Source: a virus
Length of the DNA: 26,624 bases
IMG/VR virus record: IMGVR_UViG_3300037264_003395
Location: 1 to 26,624 of that record
Strand: one strand, 5' to 3'
Under the pieces are notes generated by a model that made no database searches, had not been told where the DNA came from, and saw only the letters and a program-made list of their open reading frames with translations. Position numbers and translations under genes: made by a program. Shown one piece after another: positions 1 through 7,200 of this stretch (position 1 is the stretch's first letter; each line of letters opens with the position of its first letter).

Positions 1-2
1 GG

Positions 3-68
3 CTCGCGCTCGAGGCCTGCGGTGTGCTGGCGCCGCCATCGCCGTCGGCGGCGCCAGCTTCCCCGTAG
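3..68 (+). CDS. C-terminal end of an upstream gene (partial)
   Basis: The window appears to open in the last 21 codons of a gene. Frame 3 gives an Ala/Pro-rich tail (LALEACGVLAPPSPSAAPAS...) and stops at TAG 66-68. Third positions are mostly G or C, as in the confident genes, which favours this frame over the other two. Short Pro/Ala tails are common at protein C-termini. The gene cannot be named; in T7-like order the gene before the capsid is a scaffold or portal protein, but that is inference from position only. A competing reading in frame 2 runs to TAA 281-283 with a less convincing codon pattern. Confidence 0.4.
   Translation, partial: LALEACGVLAPPSPSAAPASP
26..58. repeat. Perfect 12-bp inverted repeat, 9-nt loop
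   Basis: GCTGGCGCCGCC (26-37) and GGCGGCGCCAGC (47-58) are exact reverse complements around a 9-nt spacer. It overlaps the last codons of the upstream gene. It is terminator-shaped in stem strength but is followed by CTTCCCC rather than a T-tract, so it may instead be an RNA-stabilising or pausing structure. Confidence 0.6.
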
Positions 69-124
69 CCTCGGGCCGTTCGCGAGCGACCGAGGTATGG
101 CGAGACCTCGAGCGCCGGGCGCAA

Positions 125-157
125 CTGGACAAATCGAGGGGGGTGCGATTTGTCCAG
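125..157. repeat. Perfect 12-bp inverted repeat in the capsid leader
   Basis: CTGGACAAATCG (125-136) and CGATTTGTCCAG (146-157) are exact reverse complements with a G-rich 9-nt loop. The AT content of the arms stands out from the surrounding sequence. It could be a protein-binding operator or an RNA hairpin; no T-tract follows, so an intrinsic terminator is less likely. Confidence 0.65.
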
Positions 158-190
158 CTGCCGCGGGAAAAGATTCGGCGCTCCTTGACG

Positions 191-219
191 CCTCGCCGCG
201 GCGAGGTAGAAATCTCGCC
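191..219. repeat. 16-bp palindrome with a competing third arm
   Basis: CCTCGCCG|CGGCGAGG (191-206) is a perfect palindrome. GGCGAG at 200-205 can alternatively pair with CTCGCC at 214-219 across GTAGAAAT. The three-arm arrangement resembles an attenuator switch in layout only. Confidence 0.5.
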
Positions 220-419
220 TGACGACAGGAGAGGAGCCCAGCCCGGACACCTTCGAGAGCCCAGCGGCTCGCCGGCCCGCTAACGCGGATACCCGGCACC
301 CGAGACGCTGACCCGCTTCGAAGCCCTGGCAAAAGCTCCTCACGCCCCGCCTTCCCGGCGGACACGCAAGCCCGGCCATCGCCGCTTCGCATGTCCACTG
401 AATCCCGGGAGGCGCTCTT

Positions 420-1298
420 ATGTCGTTCCAGGTCACCGTCGCAACCGTCCAGACCTACAAGGCCAACGTCGAGCAGCTGCTGCAACAGATGGACACGCGC
501 CTGCTCGGCGCGGTCGACACGCACAGCGGTTACGTCGGCAAGGCCGCCAAGATCGTCGAGCAGGTCGGCCAGGTCGCGATGCGCAAGCGCACCGTCCGCC
601 ACGGCGACGTGGTCCCGGTGAACACGCCGCACGACGCGCGGTGGATTCATCCCGAGGACTACGACATCGCCGACTACGTCGACGACCAAGACAAGCTGCG
701 CATGCTGATCGACCCGACGGGGATCTACTCGCAGAACTTCAAGAGCGCGGCCATGCGCCAGCTCGACGACCTGATCATTAACGCCCACTTCGGAACCTCG
801 TTCACCGGCGAGAACGGCACGACCGGCATCACCTGGGCCGCGTTCATCGCCGCGAACCCGTTGCACTCGATCGCGGCCGGCGGCACCGGCCTCACCGTCG
901 CGAAGCTGCGCGCGGCCCGCAAAGCCTTCCGCGCCGCCGAGGTGCCCGACGAGGAGCCCCTCTTCATGGCGCTCACGGCCGAGGAAGAGGACGACCTGCT
1001 GAACGAGATCCAGATCGTGAACACCGACTACAACGAGCGGGCCGTGCTCGCCGAGGGGAAGGTGAAGTCGTTCCTCGGCTTCAACTTCTTGCACAGCGAG
1101 CGCCTCTTGCTCTCTGGCGCCGATCGCCGGGTTCCGGCCTGGGCGAAGTCGGGGATTCACTGCGGCATGTGGCAGGACGTCTACACGACGGTCGATCGCC
1201 TGCCGAGCAAGGGCAAGACGTGGCAGGTCTACAGCTGCCTCACTGCCAACGCGACCCGGACGCAAGAGAAGAAGGTCGTCGAGGTGATCTGCGCCTAA
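420..1298 (+). CDS. Major capsid protein
   Basis: 292 aa; the subunit of the icosahedral head. The sequence matches the podovirus capsid family I recognise by its N-terminus (SFQVTVATVQTYKANVEQL), the conserved block ending in NTPHDARW, the following DYDIADYVDDQDKLRMLIDPT segment, the FTGENGTT motif and the late GFNFLHSERL motif. The length is normal for that family. The ATG at 420 is preceded by GGGAGG (407-412) at 7-nt spacing, the best Shine-Dalgarno in the neighbourhood. It sits behind a long structured leader and is followed after 33 nt by another virion-type gene, so the two are probably expressed together at high level. Family membership is from memory of conserved blocks, not from a search. 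Confidence 0.9.
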   Translation: MSFQVTVATVQTYKANVEQLLQQMDTRLLGAVDTHSGYVGKAAKIVEQVGQVAMRKRTVRHGDVVPVNTPHDARWIHPEDYDIADYVDDQDKLRMLIDPTGIYSQNFKSAAMRQLDDLIINAHFGTSFTGENGTTGITWAAFIAANPLHSIAAGGTGLTVAKLRAARKAFRAAEVPDEEPLFMALTAEEEDDLLNEIQIVNTDYNERAVLAEGKVKSFLGFNFLHSERLLLSGADRRVPAWAKSGIHCGMWQDVYTTVDRLPSKGKTWQVYSCLTANATRTQEKKVVEVICA

Positions 1299-1331
1299 GC
1301 GCAGGCCCGCAACCCGCAGAAGGAGCCCACC

Positions 1332-1934
1332 GTGGCAAACCGCCTTTCCGATCTCCTCGCGAACATCTACCCGAGCTCGCCGCCCGCGCTCTTCAACGAC
1401 GTGAACCTCGCCTTCGCGCAGGTGAAGTTCTGCATGGGGACGATCAGCGTGCTCGCGGCCGATGCGGACGCGATCATCTACCCCGTCTTCCGCGTCCTGG
1501 CCGACTGGCGCCTGATCGACCTCTGGGTGTTCAACGACGCGATCACGTCGGGCACGGACTACGACATCGGGCTCTACAACGCGGGCAACTGGAACCTCGC
1601 CGACCAGACCGTGCGCGATAAAGACATCTGGTGTGACGGCCTCACGATGGCGACCGCTCGAAACTTCGGCGTTTCGGTCGACCCGTCGATCGCGTCGCGC
1701 GCCCTCTCGGACGACGTCGCGGCGACCGGGAGCGGCCAGAACGTGCTCGGCCGCGCGATGGCGTCCTCGGCGTCGATCACGGGCATTCAGCGGTTCCGCA
1801 GGGTTTGGGAAGACGCCGGGCTCTCGGCTGCGCCGACTCCGGGCACCGAGTTCGACGTTTGCGTCACGGCGAACACCGTCGGATCGCTCGCGGGCACGAT
1901 CAAGGTCGCGGGCCTCTTCGCCGCGGGCTTCTAG
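1332..1934 (+). CDS. Virion-type protein next to the capsid gene (unknown function)
   Basis: 200 aa, GTG start with AGAAGGAG (1317-1324) upstream at 7-nt spacing. The protein has an N-terminal segment typical of short phage structural proteins (NRLSDLLANIYPSSPPALFND), a beta-rich middle with LIDLWVFNDAI, and a hydrophobic C-terminus (GTIKVAGLFAAGF). It has no signal peptide and no catalytic motif. Its place between the capsid and tail tubular genes suggests a head decoration, head-completion or minor head protein; that is inference from order. A strong hairpin follows it, which may separate the abundant head genes from the tail genes. Confidence 0.75.
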   Translation: MANRLSDLLANIYPSSPPALFNDVNLAFAQVKFCMGTISVLAADADAIIYPVFRVLADWRLIDLWVFNDAITSGTDYDIGLYNAGNWNLADQTVRDKDIWCDGLTMATARNFGVSVDPSIASRALSDDVAATGSGQNVLGRAMASSASITGIQRFRRVWEDAGLSAAPTPGTEFDVCVTANTVGSLAGTIKVAGLFAAGF

Positions 1935-1959
1935 GTAGAACGAACAAAGAGACCGAAAG

Positions 1960-1994
1960 CGCGCGGGTGAGGTCGGGGGGCTTCGCCCCGCGCG
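1960..1994 (+). terminator. Strong GC hairpin between head and tail genes (possible attenuator)
   Basis: CGCGCGGG (1960-1967) pairs perfectly with CCCGCGCG (1987-1994). A competing inner hairpin GGGGC-TTC-GCCCC spans 1977-1989. There is no T-tract after it, so a full intrinsic terminator is uncertain; partial attenuation or mRNA stabilisation of the capsid transcript is an alternative. Confidence 0.4.
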
Positions 1995-2012
1995 AGTAGG
2001 CAGGAGGGCGTG

Positions 2013-2195
2013 GTGGCTAAGCAATTCGTCGACACCGGCCCTTCGGGCGCCGATCCCGCGATTCAGAGCGGTGCCGCGCTCACCCTCACGAACTCGACCG
2101 GCGTCCGCGTGCTCTGGGACGACACGGCATCCTCGAACGACATCCTCGTCGCGCTCGAGAAGGCGAAGCTGGCGATCACCGCGAACGAGACCTAG
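2013..2195 (+). CDS. Small phage protein of unknown function
   Basis: 60 aa if started at the GTG at 2013; the alternative GTG at 2010 adds one residue. AGGAGG at 2002-2007 lies 5 nt from 2013 but only 2 nt from 2010, so 2013 is preferred. The product starts AKQFVDTGPSGADPAIQSG, is polar, and ends in a short helix (VALEKAKLAITANET). It has no recognisable domain. The gene is followed by only 3 nt before the tail tubular A gene, so it belongs to the head-tail joining block; a small connector or decoration role is possible but unsupported. Confidence 0.65.
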   Translation: MAKQFVDTGPSGADPAIQSGAALTLTNSTGVRVLWDDTASSNDILVALEKAKLAITANET

Positions 2196-2198
2196 CCC

Positions 2199-2780
2199 GT
2201 GGCCTCGGAGACCGGCATCGTTAACCGCGGCCTGATCGCGCTCGGCGAGTCGCCGATCACGTCGCTCGACGACGCGGTGAAAGCGGCCCGACTCGCCAAA
2301 GAGATCTGGCCCGAGATCCGCGACGACGTCCTGCGCCTTCATCCGTGGAACTGCGCCTCGCGCCGGGAAGCGCTCGCGGCGCTCGCAACGACACCGGCCT
2401 TCGAGTGGGCCTACGAATACTCCTGGCCGGCCGACGCGCTGCGCATCCTCACCGTCAACGACGAGGACTGGGCGGCCCGGGTGGGCTGGACCGTCGAGGG
2501 CCGCAAGATCCTCACCGACTGGGCGGCGCCGCTCGAGGTGCGCTTCGTCTTCCGGCAGGTCGACGCCAACACCTACGACCCGCTACTGCGCAGCGCCCTG
2601 TCCGCTCGCATCGCTGTTGAGCTCGCGATGCCGCTCACGCAGGACCGCGGGAAGCGCGCCGACGCAGAGGCGGCTTACAAGCAGGCGCTCGACGACGCCC
2701 GAGGAGTCGACGGCCAAGAAGAAGAGGTGATCGAGGACGATTCCGACTCCGAGTGGGTCGGCGCGCGCTATCGGTCCTAG
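2199..2780 (+). CDS. Tail tubular protein A-like (T7 gp11 position)
   Basis: 193 aa, GTG start. In T7 the gp11 ring attaches the tail to the portal and carries the nozzle; this protein is almost the same length (gp11 is about 196 aa). It has the family-typical opening: a short helix with RGLIALGESPITSLDD, the KAARLAKEIWPEIRDDVLRLHPWNCA block, then W-containing strands (EWAYEYSWPADALRI), and an alanine-rich helix near the end (ADAEAAYKQALDDAR). There is no Shine-Dalgarno; the start lies 3 nt after the previous stop, so translation is probably coupled. The next gene, tail tubular B, is its known partner. Confident on family and synteny. Confidence 0.88.
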   Translation: MASETGIVNRGLIALGESPITSLDDAVKAARLAKEIWPEIRDDVLRLHPWNCASRREALAALATTPAFEWAYEYSWPADALRILTVNDEDWAARVGWTVEGRKILTDWAAPLEVRFVFRQVDANTYDPLLRSALSARIAVELAMPLTQDRGKRADAEAAYKQALDDARGVDGQEEEVIEDDSDSEWVGARYRS

Positions 2781-2782
2781 CT

Positions 2783-5041
2783 ATGGGCCGCGCTTCCCCG
2801 ATGCAGGTCGCCTTCAATGCCGGCGAGTGGCACGCCGCTCTCGACGGCCGCGTCGACCAGGAGCGCTACGGCTCGGCGTGCCGGCGCCTCCGCAACTTCT
2901 GGCCGCTCGTCGAAGGGCCCGCCGAGCGCCGCGCGGGAACGCGCTACGTCGCCGCGGCGAAGACAACCGCGCAGCGCCGGGCTCTGCTCCCGTTCCGCTT
3001 CTCGACCGAGCAGGCCTACACGCTCGAGCTCGGCGAGAACTGGATGCGCTTCTACACGCAGTCGGCGCAACTGCTCGATCCCGGCACCGGCCTCCCGCTC
3101 GAGCTCGTGACGCCCTGGACCGCCGCGCAGGCCCGGGCGCTGCAGGTGCGCCAGTCCGCCGACGTGCTCTTCATCGCGCACCCCGACGTCGCGCCGCAGA
3201 AGCTCTCGCGCACCGGCGCCTCGGCGTTCACGCTCGCGCCCTACGCGCCCGACTGGGCGCCCTTCCGGGCCGAGAACACGACGGAGGCCTTCAAGATCCA
3301 GGCGAGCGCGAACACGGGCGTCGGCATCACGCTCACCGCGACCGGCTTCACGTTCTCGGATAACGACGTCGACCGACTCGTGCGCCTCCGCGAGATCCCC
3401 GAGAGCGAGCAGCCGCAGTGGGCCGCGGGCGTCGACATCCACAGCATCGACACCGGGACCGGCTCTGCGGTGAACGACCGCGTGCACTGGGAGAGCAACG
3501 TCTACCGGCTCGACAACAAGAACGCGAAGACGGCCTCGGGCACGCGGCCGCCGATCCACACGAACACCGACGGCGTGACCGAGCTCGACGGGAAGTGGAG
3601 CTGGGAATACATCCACTCGGGCGCTGGCTATGCGCGCATCACGGCCGTCGCGGTGGGCGGCGCGACCGCGACGGCCGACGTCGTGCACCGGCTGCCAGAC
3701 TCGGCCGTCTCGGCGTCGACGTTCCGCTGGGCATGGGGCGCGTGGGATCAACTTTCGGGCTACCCGCGTGCGCTCGAGTTCTTCGAGGAGCGCCTTTGGT
3801 GGGGCGGGACGCGCGCCGATCCGGACTTCTTGTGGGCGACGCGGCCGGGCGGCGCGTTCGACAGCTTCCGGCCCGACCGCACCGAGGAAGGGGCGCTCGG
3901 GTTCCGGCTGCTCTCGGGCGAGGCCGTCACAATCGAGACGCTCTCGGCGACGCGCATTCTCTCGGTCGCGACCTCGGCGGGCATCTTCCCGGCCGCAGGC
4001 CGCGACGCGACGCTCGCAGTCTCGATCGACAACGAGCTCTCGCGCGATCGCCAGGTTTCCTACGGCGCGCGCGCGGGCGTGCAGGCGCTCGCCGTCGACA
4101 ACGTCTCGCTCTTCGTGCAGCGCTCGGGGCGCTCGCTTCGCGAGGTGCTCTTCTCGGACGTCGAGCAGACGTTCCAGGCGCCGGACCTAACGATCCTCGC
4201 GGCGCACCTCGTGCGCGGCGGCATCCGGCGCATCGCCTACGCGCAGGAGCCCTACCGGCTGGTGCTCGCGGCGTGCGAGGACGGCAAGCTCGCGGCGGCT
4301 CTTTACGACCGCGCGCAAGAAGCGCTCGCCTTCTGCGGCGTCGAGATCGGGGGCGCGGGCGTCTTCATCGAGGACGTCTGCACGATCCCGCACCCCGACG
4401 GCGACAGTGACCAGATATGGCTCGCGGTCGAGCGCACGTTCATGGGCACCGTCTCGCGCTCGGTCGAGTTCATCGAGAAGGGCGCTTTCTTCGAGCCCGC
4501 GCTTGAGGACAGCTTCTACGTCGACGGTGGGCTCTCCTACGACGGACCTCCGGCGACCGTCATCAGCGGGATCCCGCACGAGGGGCAGATGGTCTCGATC
4601 CTCGCGGACGGCGCGCGCGTCGCCGATCGCGTGGTTTCCGGCGGGCAAGTCACCCTCGACGAGCCGGCGAGCGTCGTGCACGTCGGGCTGCCGTACTTCT
4701 CGCGCCTGGTCCCGATGCGCCCCGAGCCGGGCGATTCCTCGGGCGCCGCGAGCGGGAAGACGAAGCGTTGGTCGCACGTCGTTCCGCGTCTGCATCACAC
4801 CGGCGAGGGACTCTTCTACGGGAGCGCCGCCGCCGGCGCGGTGCTCGACGAGCTCGTCTTGCGCGACCGCTTCGATCTCCTCTCGACCGCCGTGCCGCTG
4901 ATCGGCGAGGCGAGCGACTCGGCGCCGCTCCCGTGGCCGGACGGCTACAGCCAGGACGGTTTCATCGCCTTCGAACACCGCGGGCCGACGCCGTGCACGA
5001 TCGTCGCGCTGATGGGCGAACTCGTGACAGGGGCGAAGTAG
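2783..5041 (+). CDS. Tail tubular protein B-like / nozzle protein (T7 gp12 position)
   Basis: 752 aa from the ATG at 2783, which begins 2 nt after the preceding stop; the longer frame from 2753 would overlap the tail tubular A gene and its extra residues look like readthrough of that gene. The protein forms the tail nozzle through which DNA leaves. Family marks are the N-terminal GRASPMQVAFNAGEW region, CRRLRNFWPLVEGPAERR, RFSTEQAYTLELG, FFEERLWWGGT and the beta-rich remainder, including DNVSLFVQRSGRSLREV. The length is close to T7 gp12 (794 aa). It is followed by a 53-nt gap with an AT-rich island before the internal virion genes. Confidence 0.9.
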   Translation: MGRASPMQVAFNAGEWHAALDGRVDQERYGSACRRLRNFWPLVEGPAERRAGTRYVAAAKTTAQRRALLPFRFSTEQAYTLELGENWMRFYTQSAQLLDPGTGLPLELVTPWTAAQARALQVRQSADVLFIAHPDVAPQKLSRTGASAFTLAPYAPDWAPFRAENTTEAFKIQASANTGVGITLTATGFTFSDNDVDRLVRLREIPESEQPQWAAGVDIHSIDTGTGSAVNDRVHWESNVYRLDNKNAKTASGTRPPIHTNTDGVTELDGKWSWEYIHSGAGYARITAVAVGGATATADVVHRLPDSAVSASTFRWAWGAWDQLSGYPRALEFFEERLWWGGTRADPDFLWATRPGGAFDSFRPDRTEEGALGFRLLSGEAVTIETLSATRILSVATSAGIFPAAGRDATLAVSIDNELSRDRQVSYGARAGVQALAVDNVSLFVQRSGRSLREVLFSDVEQTFQAPDLTILAAHLVRGGIRRIAYAQEPYRLVLAACEDGKLAAALYDRAQEALAFCGVEIGGAGVFIEDVCTIPHPDGDSDQIWLAVERTFMGTVSRSVEFIEKGAFFEPALEDSFYVDGGLSYDGPPATVISGIPHEGQMVSILADGARVADRVVSGGQVTLDEPASVVHVGLPYFSRLVPMRPEPGDSSGAASGKTKRWSHVVPRLHHTGEGLFYGSAAAGAVLDELVLRDRFDLLSTAVPLIGEASDSAPLPWPDGYSQDGFIAFEHRGPTPCTIVALMGELVTGAK

Positions 5042-5094
5042 GCGAACAGGCGAACAGGCGTGGTATTAAACAAAGGGAAATCTAAGGGGGCCCC
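5042..5094 (+). promoter_or_regulatory. AT-rich gap with tandem 8-mer and strong Shine-Dalgarno
   Basis: The gap begins with a tandem GCGAACAG GCGAACAG, followed by GGTATTAAACAAAGGGAAA (5062-5080), the most AT-rich stretch for kilobases. AAGGGGG at 5084-5090 is the ribosome site for the GTG at 5095. The ATTAA...AAAGGGA wording faintly recalls T3/T7-type RNA polymerase promoters but lacks their spacing, so a promoter here is only a suggestion. Confidence 0.3.
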
Positions 5095-5634
5095 GTGGGC
5101 TGGTTCATCCCGATCGCGACGATGGCCGGCAGCGTGCTCCAAGCCTCGGCCTCGGCCCAGCAGGGCGAGAACGAGGCCGCCGCGGCCCGTTACAACGCGA
5201 AGCTCAGCGAGGAAGAGGGCTACGACGAGGAGCGCCGGATCCGCCTCGAGGGCTCTCGCCTGCTCGCGCACCGGCGCCAGGCGAGCCGCAAGGCTGGATT
5301 CGAGCCCGCAGAGGGGACATCGCTCGACGCGCTGGTGAACGACGCCGAGATGATCGAGCGCGCGGCACTCGGCGCGCGCCGGACGGGGATCTCCGAGGCG
5401 AGGCTGCTGCGCGCTACCGGCCGCTCGGCGGTGCGTTCGGGCAATCTCGCGGCCGCTGGCACTGTGCTCGCGGGGATCGGGAACGCCGGAGCGACCGCCT
5501 ACGGGCTGCGCTACCCGACGGGCGCGCCGCTCGGGACCGGGGCGCCGCGGGTGGTTCCGCCAGGGTCTCGGGTGGTTCCGCCGCGGGTGTACACGCAGCC
5601 GGTGCCGCCGTACATCAGGCCGCGGCAGGCCTAG
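5095..5634 (+). CDS. Internal virion protein (T7 gp14 position)
   Basis: 179 aa, GTG start with AAGGGGG 4 nt upstream. T7 gp14 is about 196 aa, is ejected first and forms the outer-membrane pore. This protein has the usual layout of that group: a short hydrophobic N-terminus (GWFIPIATMAGSVLQASASA), a long charged helix (Gln/Glu/Arg-rich, ENEAAAARYNAKLSEEEGYDEE), a second hydrophobic Ala/Gly segment (NLAAAGTVLAGIGNAGATAYG), then a Pro-rich tail with a repeated RVVPP motif. It stops directly against the ATG of the next internal protein. The call rests on position, length and architecture; sequence similarity to gp14 itself is weak. Confidence 0.72.
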   Translation: MGWFIPIATMAGSVLQASASAQQGENEAAAARYNAKLSEEEGYDEERRIRLEGSRLLAHRRQASRKAGFEPAEGTSLDALVNDAEMIERAALGARRTGISEARLLRATGRSAVRSGNLAAAGTVLAGIGNAGATAYGLRYPTGAPLGTGAPRVVPPGSRVVPPRVYTQPVPPYIRPRQA

Positions 5635-7182
5635 ATGCCGCAGCGCATCCCGATCCTCGGAGCGCCGGCGCCTGAGCGCCAGCCGCGCGCCACGCCCGAG
5701 GTCTTCGGCGATCCTCGCGGGCAGGCTGCGCTCGGGCGCGGGCTCGAGATTGTCGGCGAGACGACGGCGCGCGTCTTCGACAACTACCACCGCACCCGTG
5801 CGCAGCGCGGCGCGGTGCAGGCCGGGATCAACTTGCGCAAGGCCGCGATGGAGGCTGCCGAAGAGAATGATCCGGTGAAGGCGGGCGCTCTGTTCGATCA
5901 GGCGCGCGCCGTGGCGCGCGAGAACGCGAAGAGCGCGCTCGGCGACCTTCCGAGCGGGTACTCTGACCTCTTCGAGGATCTTGTCGACGAGGACGAGGCG
6001 ACGGTCGCCTTCGAGGTGGCGTCGAAGATTCGCCGGCAGGGCGTCGAGAATGCAGGCGCCGAGGCGGACTGGTCGCTCGCACAGCTCGCCGACCGCGAGG
6101 CGCAGGCGCTCACCCCGGAATCCGCGGCTGCGACCCGCCAGCAGGCCGAGGACATCATCGGGACCGCGCAGCACTGGGACACGGCCGACAAGGTGAAGCG
6201 CATCAACACCTACCGCGACACCGTCGCCGAGGCTGCGCTCTCCGCGGGGCTCGCGGACGATCCAGCTGCTATCCGCGCGCAGCTGACAGCGCGCGCCGGC
6301 CCGTTCGCCGAGATGCCACAGAAGTGGATCGAGGCGGCGGAACTGAAGGCGCAGCGCCGCGTCGAGACGCTCGAGCGCGCCTCGCGCGCCGAGTTGCGCC
6401 GGGCAGAGGCGGACGAGAGCCGCGAAAGGACGGAGCGCAAGCGCGCGGCGCAGTCGGCGCTCGCGACCAAGGGGCGGCCTGACGGCCCGGGCGTGACCGT
6501 CGAGGACGTGCTCGAGCACGTCGATGATCTCGCTGGCGAGGCGGATTACTGGTTCTCGGTCGCAGGCCGCGGCGGCTTCATCGTCGACCCCGAGGCGATG
6601 ACGCCGACGAAGCGCGCCGCAGCCACCGCAGAGTCCGCGCGGCTCGAGGGGCTGACGCCGGCGCAGCTGGCCGAGGAGCCGCTCAATGCGGCGCTGCTCG
6701 GCCCCGAGCTCGACAACTGGCGCAGCAAGCAGGAGACGCTGCGCCAGCGCCGGTCCGACATCCCGCGCGGCTACCTCGTGCGCGCGAATGCGCGGCTCAA
6801 GCAGATGCAGCTGGATCCGTGGGGCTTCGATGACGCGGTCCTCAACAATGGGCTCGAGGACTCGACGCTGTTCTGGCAGGAGGCCGAGCTCGCGGTGCTC
6901 GACTGGGCCGATCGCGAGAAGAAAGATCCCAACCCGACCCAGCAAGAGGAGATCCTCGACCAGCTGGTGCTCGACATGGCGGCGAAGCGCGGAACCGACA
7001 TCACGCCGGGGCCGCATCTCGGGATCAATCCCCGCAACCGTGCGCACGCCGTGCGCACGGAAAGCGCACGACCACTGCCTACCGACGAGAGGGAACTCGT
7101 TTCTGGGCAGCTTTACGAGACTCCGCAGGGGGTTTTTCTCTTCGACGGGGAGGGTTTTGTTCCTCCCAGCACTGAAAAATGA
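5635..7182 (+). CDS. Internal virion protein (T7 gp15 position)
   Basis: 515 aa, mostly alpha-helical and rich in Ala, Glu, Arg and Asp. The ATG abuts the preceding TAG with no spacer, suggesting coupled translation. The N-terminus is Pro-rich (PQRIPILGAPAPERQPRATP) followed by helices; the C-terminus has a GVFLFDGEGF element just before the stop. In T7 the gp15 ring sits between gp14 and gp16 and forms the periplasmic tunnel. No enzymatic motif is visible. The last ~100 nt are markedly lower in GC than the rest and hold two inverted repeats that may influence the next gene. Its stop overlaps the giant gene's start (ATGA). Function is inferred from order. Confidence 0.75.
   Translation: MPQRIPILGAPAPERQPRATPEVFGDPRGQAALGRGLEIVGETTARVFDNYHRTRAQRGAVQAGINLRKAAMEAAEENDPVKAGALFDQARAVARENAKSALGDLPSGYSDLFEDLVDEDEATVAFEVASKIRRQGVENAGAEADWSLAQLADREAQALTPESAAATRQQAEDIIGTAQHWDTADKVKRINTYRDTVAEAALSAGLADDPAAIRAQLTARAGPFAEMPQKWIEAAELKAQRRVETLERASRAELRRAEADESRERTERKRAAQSALATKGRPDGPGVTVEDVLEHVDDLAGEADYWFSVAGRGGFIVDPEAMTPTKRAAATAESARLEGLTPAQLAEEPLNAALLGPELDNWRSKQETLRQRRSDIPRGYLVRANARLKQMQLDPWGFDDAVLNNGLEDSTLFWQEAELAVLDWADREKKDPNPTQQEEILDQLVLDMAAKRGTDITPGPHLGINPRNRAHAVRTESARPLPTDERELVSGQLYETPQGVFLFDGEGFVPPSTEK
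7038..7060. repeat. Perfect 10-bp inverted repeat, 3-nt spacer
   Basis: CCGTGCGCAC (7038-7047) and GTGCGCACGG (7051-7060) are exact reverse complements around GCC; each arm holds the 8-bp palindrome GTGCGCAC. It lies inside the end of the gp15-position gene (encoding AHAVRT), about 120 nt before the giant gene. It could be a hairpin or a two-site binding element. Confidence 0.6.
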
Positions 7183-7200
7183 GCGAGAAGCTCACTTTTT
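7175..7200 (+). terminator. Terminator-shaped hairpin covering the giant gene's start codon
   Basis: The sequence AAAAATGAGC-GAGAA-GCTCACTTTTT folds into a 5-bp TGAGC/GCTCA stem, with an A-C mismatch and four A-T pairs below it, ending in T5. It has the shape of an intrinsic terminator, and its left arm contains the ATG (7179) of the 12.3-kb gene and the preceding stop. No Shine-Dalgarno lies within 15 nt upstream of the start. Either partial transcription termination or blocking of unassisted initiation would be consistent. Confidence 0.45.

Larger units (their letters stand above)
69..419 (+). promoter_or_regulatory. Gene-free structured leader upstream of the capsid gene
   Basis: About 350 nt without a convincing gene, directly before the major capsid gene. 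It holds nested inverted repeats: CCTCGG/CCGAGG (69-74/90-95), CGAGGT/ACCTCG (91-96/105-110), a perfect 12-bp hairpin (125-157) and a 16-bp palindrome (191-206) whose right arm can instead pair with CTCGCC at 214-219. Several of these stems are mutually exclusive. A regulatory role in high-level capsid expression (promoter, terminator or processing site) is inference; no consensus promoter could be recognised. Confidence 0.4.

Noticed and set aside
2-283. Frame-2 reading at the window start ending at TAA 281-283
   Set aside because: It spans the inverted repeats, has weaker third-position bias and no recognisable ending; the shorter frame-3 tail ending at 68 fits better. Not excluded.
5062-5080. 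T3/T7-type RNA polymerase promoter
   Set aside because: It shares ATTAA and AAAGGGA words with the T3 promoter but lacks the spacer between them, and no phage RNA polymerase gene is in the window.
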